A DNA stretch of 64,000 bases from Euwallacea fornicatus (taxonomy: Eukaryota; Arthropoda; Insecta; Coleoptera; Curculionidae). The stretch spans positions 2,108,001 to 2,172,000 of the forward strand of contig NC_089557.1 of NCBI RefSeq assembly GCF_040115645.1. The letters run 5' to 3'. The translations under genes and the position numbers were made by a program. Positions 22,911 to 34,500 of this stretch are shown here, piece after piece (positions within the stretch are counted from its first letter, which is position 1; every line of letters starts with the position of its first letter). The notes beneath the pieces were generated by a model. That model ran no database searches and was not told where the DNA came from. It worked only from the letters and a program-made list of their open reading frames with translations.

Positions 22911-24243
22911 ATGGCCAATAGAGACAAAATTGAGAAATTGGATGACCTCATCAAGGAGAGCATTGGGGGAGAAGTTCTGGAACAACACGCCCAATCCCTG
23001 CTCCCTCCTGGAGAGAATTACGGGAGCGTTATGTACAAAGTAGATTTCAAAGTAGGTGCTTCTTTTTATTAATCACAACAATGAGGTTAGCCCGAGAGTG
23101 GATTATGCAATTGTGTTTAGGTCAGGAAGGGACGACGGACGGAAGAACACCACGCAGTGGCGAAGTGCACTCCTACCAACCAAATTACTCAAGAGTTATT
23201 CAATATCAAGGAAACCTTCAAGGCCGAAATCGCCTGGTATACCACGGTCATACCCACCCTAAGAAAATTTGCCAAAGATCGCGGATTGGACAGAGACATG
23301 GATTTTTTTCAGGAATTCTACGGAGCCAGAATTAGTCTAGATCCTCGAAGTGATACTGTCGATTTAGATGGGGTGATACTCACCGAAAATCTGAAACAAA
23401 GAGGCGCGTAAAGTGACTGAACTGACCACCTGGAATTCTAATAAGTATTCTGTAGGTTTCTACAACATCGACCGCCACGTCGGCTTCGACGCATCCACCA
23501 CTTTCAGCATCCTCAAAGACCTGGCAACCTTCCATGCTGTTCCCTTGGCGATGCGCCTCAAATACCCCGCCCTTTTTGACACCAAAGTGGCGCCCTATTG
23601 TCCCAAATTCGGAGGTGCCGAAGGCCCAAGTAAAGAGCAGATAGACAAAGGGCTGCTGTCGTTTTTCGCTTCCGTCCCCGAGATCCAGCCCTACATGGAC
23701 CAGATCACAAGAACGATCAAAGAGTCGTTTCCCTTCAAGCAAAGGGAGCTGCGCGAGCCCTGGATCTCGGTAATCCATCTGGACTTTTGGTGCAACAACA
23801 TTATGGTCACCGGAGGTAAAAACTCAAAGAACATCATCCTGGACATGCAGGTGCCCATGATAGCGAGCCCTGCAGCGGACGTGATATTTTTCTTGTTGAC
23901 CTCGGTGAGCTTCGAAGCTATAAAGACCCGCTTCGACCTGTTTCTCAAGTTCTACTACGAGGAGTTCATCAAGAACCTGAAGCAGCTCAAAGTTGAGACC
24001 AGTGCTTTCACTTTCGACAGTTTCATTGAAGAAGTAAATCACGCTGCAAAAACTGCGGAACTGGCTCATTCTTTGGGGCACGTGCAGATGATTTTGATGG
24101 AGAAGGGCACGTCCGGAATGGATTCTAGCAAGACGGATTCTAAGCCCGAGGACGTGGCAAATATTATAAGTAAACCCAACCCTAGACAAATCGAGAAGAC
24201 CAAATGGTTAATCCAAGAGGCGGTAAAGCGAAATTGGTTTTGA
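22911..24243 (+). CDS. Ecdysteroid kinase-like (EcKL/CHK) protein
   Basis: Insect EcKL proteins (DUF1679/CHK kinase-like) are thought to phosphorylate ecdysteroids and other small molecules in the cytosol. Exons 22911-23051, 23121-23403 and 23456-24243 give about 403 residues, the usual family length. The N-terminal lobe shows YKVDFKV; the catalytic loop is IHLDFWCNNIM (about residues 246-257), where family members usually have HGDxWxxN; then comes LDMQ in place of the common DFQ, followed by SPAADVIFFLLTS. Intron 1 is GT-AG. Intron 2 (23404-23455) keeps frame only with a GC donor (AG|GCGCGT); the nearby GT donor at 23408 shifts frame and meets a stop. So this is either a GC-AG intron or a one-base lesion. 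An AATAAA lies at 24487-24492. A decayed first exon of a similar gene follows at 25661, suggesting a former tandem cluster. Confidence 0.87.
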
Positions 24244-25660
24244 CTTGTGTAAATCAGTTAAGAAGGAGACCACTTGAAATATCTGTAATTATTTAAGGTG
24301 TTTTCCTAATTTTGTAAATTTGCCCTAGAATGTGAAGATCTTAGATAAAGAAATACAAAGTGCAATGGAAACTCTTGAATCTTAAGAGGCTATTTTACAC
24401 AATATGATGATTTGGTAAAAATTGATTTAACTTAAGCCTTAGTGGTATCAATTATTAAACAAAAAGCATTTGTTATCTAGATCTATAATAAAATTTATAT
24501 CAAATACAATTCAATTAAAGATTTTAACGCCTGATTTAACTTTAATACCTATAGAAAATCTTCGATTGAAATAAGTCTCCAATTAATAGAAGATATGATT
24601 TCCAGGTAATTGGCCGAGTGCAACGTTACCAACTGTATTCGGAAATAATGGCAACATGGAAATATTTAAAAGATAGAAAATCGTATTTTCGACTTTTAAT
24701 CGTTTTCGAGATAATCACATTTTGACGACGGAGACGCCCTAAACAAATAGTAATTATTAAATCAATGTATGACAAATAAGTATTTTTTCCATAAACAGTG
24801 GCGTACTTAGGCAACACTGAAGTACGCGAAAAATACGAACCTCTTCTATAAATGAATAATATCCAAAAATTATTACTTCCGAAGGAGATCCCTTACAGCA
24901 ATGAAAGTTAAGGAAGACAACCCGAAGGATGTTGTGAGTTTGCAAATAGAATTGCATCTTGATTGCGTAGAAGTCAGTAGCGTAGTGAAAGTGCATTAAA
25001 TTTAATGTAAATATATACGTCCGCAGAAAAAATAATTAAAATATTCCATGAACCGGATAGATCATCCGCATTAGTGAAGAAACAGCGGCGTAGTCGGGCA
25101 CCATTCGAAAAATGCCAAATTTTTCACCAACGACCCAAACTATCAGGTGAATTTACATCCATCGAGAGGTTTAGCTGACTTTTTTTTAGTTCACCATCAA
25201 GCTCCAATTGTTGAGGTTAACGCCGCCCTTTGAATTCGGATGATAACACGTATCAACTCACTATACGGGGAATTTAACGTACCACTTAGTATCTACCCGT
25301 CAAATGAGCATTAAGACTCCTGTCTGAAAAGTGAAGATTAAACGAGTGATGAAGATTCAAAAAATAGAAAAAAACATTAATTAAAAATAATAAAGTTTGC
25401 GAACTTCTGGGATCCTTGCCAGCAAGCTAATTTCAATGGAAACGCCAAAATTAATCATTTCCATGATAATTATGTTTCTGGCAGGGTTACAAAAATTTTC
25501 AAAAATCTGATCTTAATGAGATTGCCACTCTGATGAGGAAGGTTATCGCACACTTCAAGGCCATGTATCAACGAACCATGAATTGAAACTTTAATTCCTT
25601 TGTTATCATCAATAAGCGAAATATTCTACGTACAAATCAATCACCTGATTATTTCCAGAA
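24244..25660. other. 3' UTR and intergenic stretch
   Basis: Includes the likely 3' end of the EcKL-like gene (AATAAA at 24487-24492). Nothing else recognised. Confidence 0.45.
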
Positions 25661-25802
25661 ATGGCGTGCAGAGGAGCAAACGTTGGTGTTGGATGAATTG
25701 ATCGAATGATGCGAATGGGGTGACTATAGTGGAGCAAACGTCTCCGGCCCTGCTATTTCCAGGAGAAAACTAAGCGGTTTCGTTTGTAAAGTGGATTTCA
25801 AG
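25661..25802 (+). pseudogene. Decayed first exon of an EcKL-like gene
   Basis: In one frame the stretch reads TLVLDELIE, an in-frame TGA, then a diverged segment ending GFVCKVDFK, immediately followed by a donor-like GTGAGC. This mirrors the first exon of the EcKL-like gene at 22911 (KLDDLIK ... YKVDFK|GT), including the splice position. No further exons were found downstream, so it is a broken fragment of a tandem duplicate. Confidence 0.6.
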
Positions 25803-28800
25803 GTGAGCTATTTAACTATTTATAGTGCTATCGACACATGAACAGCTTGAATAGGTGCAAAGAGATGAGGAAAAAAAAGATTCAGACTTAATAAGTTTTA
25901 TTTTGGGCAGTTATTACGTCACAACCTGAACCCATTGGGAAACGACAGTTGTGCAATGTCTGAATCACGGTAATGCACCTGGGCTTTTTGTCTAATAACA
26001 TAATGGTTATGTAATTTTGGCGGTTTGAGGACTGCGAAGCCCCGCAGGGGACTTAATAATAATTAGTTATTTAATTAACTAAATCAGCCACTAAATTATA
26101 ATCTATGTATAAAATCGTTGATGAATACTATTGGGAGGCAATGGGGTTAACGATACTTGAGACAGGTTAATGCGGATACTGCGAACTACCCCTATGAAGG
26201 GTTCGTAATGGAGATTGAAGTGAAAACCGAGAGCACGGATTTTCCGCGGTTGCTATAAGGTTAAAACACTAACATATTAAGTAAAGCAGTAAATAATAAC
26301 AAAACCAAAGAGTGAGAAGACTTATGCGAATTTCAGAAATTCGTCTAGAAGATTCGAGATATTTATAGAAACTAAAATGTGTGATAAATGAGAGCTCAAG
26401 ACGCACCAATCCGCATCGGTCCGAATATGAAATCGAAGTCCGAAAATTTCCGTTGATAGGAAGCAATTGGCACACGATATGTACAAATTTTCAGCAAGTT
26501 TTGATTTAAAAAAATATACAATTAATTTAAAAAAAAACAACAAAAAAAGTGTTTTTTTTTATACCCTGTAGATCGAAGCACAAGCGTTTTTGAATATGTC
26601 TTCATATGAATTTTTCTTCGTAAATTTGCCTCAGGATAAAATTTTTTAATTATCCATTCAGAAACACCATGTATATTAGGGGACTAAGAGATTAGAATTC
26701 ATAAGGTTAGATTGACCATGCCCTTCGCAGAGTCGAGTGTTAAAATGTCAACCGTAAGAACCTTTTCGCAAGTTCGCATTTAAATCATTTAGACCACAAC
26801 CCCAAATTCATGGGAACCAACTAATCAGTGTTCTGATTAGTCAGTCAGAACAAAGAAGGCATATGCCGAACCCTGGTCGTTTCCTCTCCAGAGTTTTCCC
26901 AAGAAGGAGAATAATTTGGGACTGAAGCTGAAAGGTAGTTATCTACGTTTTCTTCCTAACTCAGTCTTAATTTGTTTTCGTGTCCAGGTTACACATGAAA
27001 GATAATCACTGTGATCTTAACAGAGACGATTGTTGAAGTTGACGGTGGTGTTTTTCCTAGGCGATCGTACTAATTTCCGTGGCGGTACCCACGTACAAAA
27101 TAATACTTGGGGTCAGAGGACCTTTCCTGAAGACTCCAACAGTTAACACACGTAGTTTAAGACCTTCGGAAATGTTAACTCCGCGCAGCATTTTTTTAAA
27201 TTAAACTCACTTTTCACTATTGCCGTATCTACCAAAGCGATACTCTTAAGAAGAAACATTTCAATATCAAAAAATCTTAGAGGTTTTTGTTGATATATTT
27301 TTGGCCAGGACTATGTCCATGTTTTCACGTATTTTATCAATATCTGAAAAAAGGTGTACTATTTCGTTGCATTTTCAGTCAGGCATTCAATTGGCTATTT
27401 GAGAATGATCCAGGATTTATAGCATGAATTATTACGAATTAAATATCTTATATTTGGTCATCCACCTTTGGCCAATACTGTAGGTGTGGTAGTGCCGAAA
27501 TAACGGACGGCAATGATACAAACAAAAAACCGCTTTAACGAACGTATAATGTTATGGCCGCCCCGTCTACCGGAACCATGGTTTTTGATTCCGGTGACTA
27601 ACTTTGTAGTCTTTGCGTCGAAGGTTTTTACAGTAAATTCCGGGCAACGTTCTTTTATCGAGACTTCATGGGAAATCCGTAATTTAAAGGCGAAATTCTA
27701 GTGAACCAAATGGTAAAGAATTTTCGGGTCCCCATTGACCCGTATGGTCCCAAGTCTAGGACAACGAAACCAACCCCGAACACAATAACGTGCCAACTGT
27801 TCGACCTGGAGGTCGGCTTTCAAAGCGATTTACTTATATTTCGGTTTAGCCATGAAGTGATTCATAAGCAATAAACTGAGGGTCCATTGATTCAAATTGA
27901 GTCCAATGCCACGGGCCCCCTGCGCCAGATCTCGAAGAAGATCGGAGACGGGTTGAAAGTCGGCAGATTTTAACTTCAGTATCTCTCTTATGGTCCTAAA
28001 CTTGATGTAAAAATGGAGGAAAATGTTTCTATACGCATGGTAACAGGCCAAGCGATTCTCCGCAATTTTTCCTCTTCTCGTCCCTAAATTGCTAAAACTC
28101 TCCCGTAGTAAAATCAGTTGAGCGTCCTTTGAATTATTATCCCTTTATCCGTTTCTACTGTCCGTAAAACGACTGGGAGATAAAGGAGGATAAAGTTGGC
28201 TTAAGTGGGGCGGCACCTGAGTGTGAGAGAGAGGCGGAAAACCAGCGACGCAAGCTCTCAGGTGGAAAAACGCCCGTTTCCGGTAAAAAAACCGTACGTG
28301 GAAGGACTTTTGTTGATTAGATTTAAAAAGTCCACGTTGTCGTTGAATTGGTAAATAACCGATGTGCGCCATTTGCAAGGTTGAGGTCTTTTGTGTGAAA
28401 ATGCCCATGGCTTCAACTCTTTCCCGAGTGCGTGCGATAAAGTACGATTTACTACACTCGCTATTCTGAAAAAATCAATGTATAATTTATCTCTTGGCTT
28501 GTCGACCACCTAAACATCTCGATATGACCACAATAGAGTTTTCAATTGCCGAATTATCAAAAACCAAGTTTGATGATGATGATGATGGTATCAATCTAAA
28601 TATGTAAATGCTTCATCGCTTTGTCGGTCAGATGTTTGATGATGAAGCTGTAGATGGCCCAATCAATTCCCCAAGTTTACGATTCACCACCAACTGCGAG
28701 ATTTTTTTTATCGATCACCCATTAGAAATTCTACTTCAAATTTCGCTGAGGCTAAAACGTTGAACGGTGTTAAAACCACAACTTCAGCGTCCGTTTCAGA

Positions 28801-30653
28801 CATTTCGCTCCACTTAACCGGAATTCGCCACTTTAAAATTCAACGAAGTAAATCCCGAAAGGGCTTTTTCTCACACAGCCGCCAGATGTTTTCTGACCTT
28901 GCCGTCCCGACGTGGGCCCTTACATGGCAGTGGCGTAGAACCGCACTCAACCATGCATGGACGCAAAAAAATTGGTGCAATTTCCTCCTAATCGCCACAG
29001 TACACGCTGTGCAGTGGGCATAAAGAGGCAGGTTACATTTTCCAGTTCCACCAATGCAAATAAGTGTAACAATGGTGCGTATTCAAATGCAATAAAAAAA
29101 AATACACCGTGTGACAAATCCGCTCGTTCCTGCGGCGAAAAATTAGCAAACATTGCTAATTAGTCCAAAATAACAATGGTCCCCCGACATGGGCACTTTC
29201 GCGAAATTTTCTCAAACTTTGGCATTACGATGGGAAGTGAAAGCTCCTGCTTTTCTTCTTTGTACTTAAGCATTATTTATTGGATGTTGAGCAAATTTCC
29301 TTAATTTCATACGGACGCAATATAGGATATTTTCGGGTCTCACATATTAACATGCGAAACTAACACTGAATTTATGTCTTAATTATCCGCAATTACGTCA
29401 GGAGAGCGCGTTTGTTAAGTGTCGTTAAAAATCTTCGAAGAGTTTATTTTAAAGCGTTTGTTATGTCATTTGAGAAGTTTAATAACCTTTGCCGTGTCAT
29501 GAGAGGTGTGAAATTCTTTTAGAACAATAAAGAAGCCCCGTGTGTGATACGAATAAAATTAAACGATGGGGATATCAAATCTTGAAGATCTTCACGAGTT
29601 GAAAACGCCATCATCATCAGAGAGGTCTCGGAAGCAGGATGCTAAGAAGCTCCCGCCGGATATCACTGATTTATCTCTCAAAGTGCTGAAAAATCTTGCG
29701 GCAGACTGAATAATTTTAGAAACCTGCAGAGGCCGTTTGCACATTTAGGCACAGGCGCCAAACTAAAAAGTACGACTTGAGGACTTAGATTAGGTCTGAC
29801 GCATCTTTTGGGACAGTTCCCCAGTTAGAGAATGCGATTTCCTCCTGAGGGTTTCGGCGGACGGGCGCTTCGGTGAATGCCACACTACCCGGCCTCCAGA
29901 ACACCAGACCAGGTGCCTTTTGAAGATTTTCCTCGTGACAGAAACAAAAAATGTCTAACGCACCCGCCCAGACAATTTGCGGAAAGTACGCAGGTTTAGC
30001 CATGGACAAAGTATAGTGTTGTACTCGCACATAATAAGCGTCATCCCCTCGGGAGAATTGAGGAGTTAAATGCTCGTCCAATAATATACTGTCAGAGGTT
30101 GAGTTGCGCTAAAAGAATGATATTGACATATACTTTCCCGCACTAATCACCTAACAGGGACTGTACGTACCTGAATTGAGAAATAGTTATTCAAATATGT
30201 TTTATCTAATGCTGGTTCTTCCGATCGCTGCTCTTACTTCAACTATTAGTTAAGCGTTAACTTTGATTTGAAAAACACGCCAACTGTCAGTTAGTTGCTA
30301 ATTGACACCTGTCGCTGTGCAACTGGATTTCGAAAAATCGGTCCTTAGTGAGTCAACCCCACGTAAACTCAGATTGGGCAAAATCCAATGATCCAATGCG
30401 GTGGCCATGAGACACGTATAAGTTGATGATGTTTCAAAGAACCGAAACGTTCTTTTTGTTTAAATCTTACGTTAAACCGCAAAAAAAGTAATTTTTTCGG
30501 CATTTTAACTAAAACGACTTCGTATCGCGCGAAATACTAAACGTATTTCGCGCACATTGCGCCTCAAATTTGAAAATTTTATCATTCACCTTTATACCGC
30601 CATCATTAACAGTCTTTTGGGTTGAAAATAACCACAATAAAAGTGAAACTCAC
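25803..30653. other. Long intergenic stretch
   Basis: About 4.8 kb with no supported gene. Contains a lone TE-type end (ACCCTGTA near 26563-26570), a short GAT microsatellite at 28571-28587 and several open frames (27830-28051, 28258-28509, 29785-30081) with neither homology nor compatible splice sites. Confidence 0.4.
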
Positions 30654-30896
30654 CTTTCTGTACTTTACTGGATGATCCTGCTTTTGAATGGTGTGCAAAG
30701 TGAGACTCTCACAGTTTAAAAACTCTGTTTTTTCTGCAGGCGTTGTTTGCGCGATTTTCTCAGAAGCCTGTTTGTTTTTCGAGTGTTTAAACTGCGTGTT
30801 AACTACTAGGCTTCGCGCGTAATTACTTTTAAAATGTCCAACGTCCATAAAATCGTCCAGAGGTTTGTTACCGGCAAGTGGCTGTTCGCACATCAT
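30654..30896 (-). CDS. Possible first coding exon, hypothetical
   Basis: Reads on the minus strand from ATG at 30896 (MMCEQPLAGNKPLDDFMDV) for 81 codons to a good donor (AAAG|GTGAGT, phase 0). The peptide is hydrophilic and of ordinary composition, unlike nearby shadow frames. It would be head-to-head with BRCA2. I found no following exon and recognise no family, so it may be chance. Confidence 0.28.
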
Positions 30897-31537
30897 CTGA
30901 TCGGCTCTGAGTTCACGGAAAACATGAAAAAAACGCACAGTTTTATCGCAAGTTCTGCCCAATTCAGATGAATTTGTCTTAGATTCCACAGTATGTTAAC
31001 GCGCAACAAACAGAGCATTAACCGGGAATAATAAGTCGCCCCACGTTTACGCTCCGCAAGAGGTTGTAAACTGAAACCGAACGAAGAGGCAGATAAACAA
31101 ACGTGCTTCCGTTTGGGCCTTCGGCTCGAGTACTCCGCGTGTTTACGGTTTTCATTCAAAAAGAGATTTAACACGCGACAAATTGTTCCTCAATGCGAAT
31201 GCGCAGTTGGTTATTCAAATATTCAAATCTTCTTAGGGACGCATAGGCAACAAGTTATACAGCTTGGAACAGTTGGAAAGGCGATGCTTCTTGCATCCTT
31301 TTAAATGCTACATTCTAGAGTGAGATAGCATAACAATTAATGCTCCTAAACTTTCAAGGCAAATAAGTAGCAACATGACATCGACATGACGTCACATAAC
31401 ACATAACCTCAAACCTCAAAGTTTTATTTCAATTTAATAACCATTATCGTTTTAAATTTCAAATACGTCTTGGTTTGAAACCAAATGTCCCTACTATGAA
31501 CAAGTAATTGTATGTCTTGCATACAGTTCCATACACT
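30897..31537. promoter_or_regulatory. Upstream region of BRCA2
   Basis: Sequence between the possible minus-strand exon and the BRCA2 start. It probably contains the BRCA2 promoter and 5' UTR; no core element is certain. Confidence 0.35.
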
Positions 31538-34500
31538 ATGGACAATTCCGTCTCCTCCTCACAAGAACACCTTAAGGTTTTATCACCGGAGGATAGATTG
31601 CCCCTATCACCTGTGTTAGGATCCGGAGAATCAATTAAAAAACTACTTCAAAATAGGAGGAAGCAAAAAAGGGGAAAAAAAAAAGTAAACCAGAAGTTGG
31701 ATGAGGTTTTCAGGTCTGAAACATCCATTGACAGTTATATGTCTCTAGCTGATAGTGAATTAAATGATACCCTTGGCAGTTTAAATGAGATAGACTTTCA
31801 ATTATTACCAGACAATGCTGAAGAACCCGCCGGAATAACTGAAAATAACAATATATTTGAAAGAATTAAAAAGCTAGATGCTTTAGAACTTGAAAGGAAC
31901 AAAATTATAAACTCCATTAGCCTTCAAATGTCCATACCTGCTGAAAACCAATTTGCTAAACAAGCGAAACTTATTGAAATAAACAAAGCTGTAAATGAAG
32001 ATTTTCAAAAACACAGCTCTGAAGTTGCTACTTATTTGGAGCCACTTGATGCCTCCAATGCTGTTATGAGTAGCTTTCAAACATGCACAGGCAGAACCTT
32101 TACATGCACCAAAGAACAAATAGGAGAATCAACAAAACTGTTTGATGATATACTGAATCCAGGCAAAGTGGTTGAAGTTCGAGAGAAGAAATTTAATTAT
32201 TTACACCTTAATAATGTGACAGTTAAAAAATCTGAGCCACCATTTACTCAACCTAACAATAAGGATGAGAAACTCTCACAATTTAAGTCAGCAGAAATTT
32301 CCAAACCAATTACAAAATTGAAGCACCTTTCCACACCTCCAAAGCTCCCCAAGAACAATTTATTTGATGGTGAAAATTTTAATGATTTAGTGTTGGAAGG
32401 ATTTAATGGTTTCCAATCTGCTTCAAGTAATTTAAATAAATATACCAATTTAGATAAAAAGGAAACCTCTAAGTTTTCACTTTGTGAACCAAAACGACCA
32501 AATCAGAAAATAAATCAAATAAATTGTAGTCAGGAAATGGGCTTCAAATCATCATATCAACAAACTTTGCTCCAAGATCCAATAAGTCCATCTGTATTCC
32601 CTAGTGCTCCCCTAGAGGGAAATAATTCTAAAGTCTTTAAACCAAACCAGGAAATTAACAAGTTTCAGCCCCCAATCCTGCAAAAAGTTCAAAAAAAGAA
32701 CATTTTTGATGGTGAGAATTTTGATGATTTAAATATTGAACATTTTGGGGGTTTTCAATCTGCTTCGAATAATGAGCTAATTAATAAATTAAGCTTTGAT
32801 AATAAACCATCAAAACCTGGAAATTTTCTTCAAAAACCAATTGAAAACAAATTAGCAGAAGAAAGTTTTGACAAATTAAAACTAAATCAGCTCAAAAATC
32901 AATCTGCACCCGGATTATCATTTCCAGAATGTAAATTAAATAACTGCAATTCTCTGACAGAAAATTTGAATACAACACAATTCAAGAAAGCCCTAAACTT
33001 CACAAGCTCCCAAGTCAAAAAACCTTTTAAAAATATTTTTGAAGATGAAAATTTTGATGACTTAAATTTGGTAGGTAAGGTCATACTAATATTTTTCTTA
33101 AAAGATATAATAAGTTATAGGAAACTTATAGGAATCCAAGGATTTACATTATCTAAATGCAAACAAACACTTTCTAAAGGTTTTACAAAGTTCAAGAGCC
33201 CTTTTAAGACACCCATCAAAAGTCCCTCAAAACCTGTCAAGTCTTCTGATGAAAACTTCAAAGGCTTCTCATCTGAAGAGAAAGAAAGTGCCATCAAAAC
33301 TCAGACAATTCTTGATGAGGTTACTAATGTTATTGAACAAGAATTCAAAATAATCTTATCCCATAAGAATGTTAAAGCTCCTCTGATTAAAATGAACATC
33401 ATAAGTGATATAATTAAACAAAACCAAAAACAAAAATTGTCTGAAGTACATTTCAACTCTAGTATTCCTTCACAAGGAACTTCAAGAGGTATAAAGAGAT
33501 TGGGCCATGCATTCTCCCCTTCAATACAAATCTCAGAAACTGGGCTGAAAAGGGCTAAGCTTATGTTTGAAGATTTGGAATCTAAACAAAACTACACATC
33601 CACGCCAGTGAAATTTCATAGGGAGAAGTCAAAGAATTGTGATTTAACTCCCATTCATAACTTTGGAACAAGTGGCAGAAATGTTAGTTTTGAGGCCTCA
33701 AGTTCTTTTTCCATGGATAGAACTTTGCAGGGGACAAATGACAGATTCAGCTTAAATAAACCATCTGTTGGTGATGTAAAAGGATGGTTGGATGAATTGG
33801 CAAACCAAAGACGAGTTTTAGAAGAGAAATTAAGAATTGTACAAGAGAGGGAGACAATATTAATGAATCAAAGGGCTATGGTGCATTACTCTGTGAAAGG
33901 ACAGTCTAGGTAAGCATTGGCTGTAGTGCTATTCCAGCAAATTTTTTCAAACCTGATCTACTTAGAGTGCTGCAAGGGGTATTATTTAAGGCAAAAGCAA
34001 TGCCTCAGAGATTGTCTCTACATGATTATGTGCAAGGTGCTTTTCCTGGAACAAATCCTAGTGAAAACAATTGCCTTTTTGAGATAAATCCTCAAAATTC
34101 ACATTTGGTGCACTTTTACGATTGTGATAATAGGTTTGTTAGGCTAACAAGCAAAACTAAACAATAATTAAATAATTTTTTTAGTAAATCTCATATAGTT
34201 ACCCAAGATGGAGCTATAGTGGTTCCTAATAAAGACTGTAGAATAGGTGTTTCCGAGATCGAGCATAGCTTTAAGTCACTCGATTCAGTCGATTCCCATT
34301 TGGTTCCTAAAGGCTGGTTTCAAAATCATTATAAGTGGATAATTTGGAAGCTGGCGAGTTATGAGAGAGCATTTGAAGACAAATTTGAAAGGTGTCTGTG
34401 TGTGGAAAATGTCATGCAGCAATTAAAATACAGGTATCTCATAAGTTTCTTCTGTTGAATCTTTCTCGAGGTTGTGGTGTGTAAACGATTTCAAGACCAA

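Noticed and set aside
29785..30081. 98-codon minus-strand frame as second exon for the 30654-30896 candidate
   Set aside because: The acceptor CTGACAG leaves the wrong phase and a stop appears when joined.
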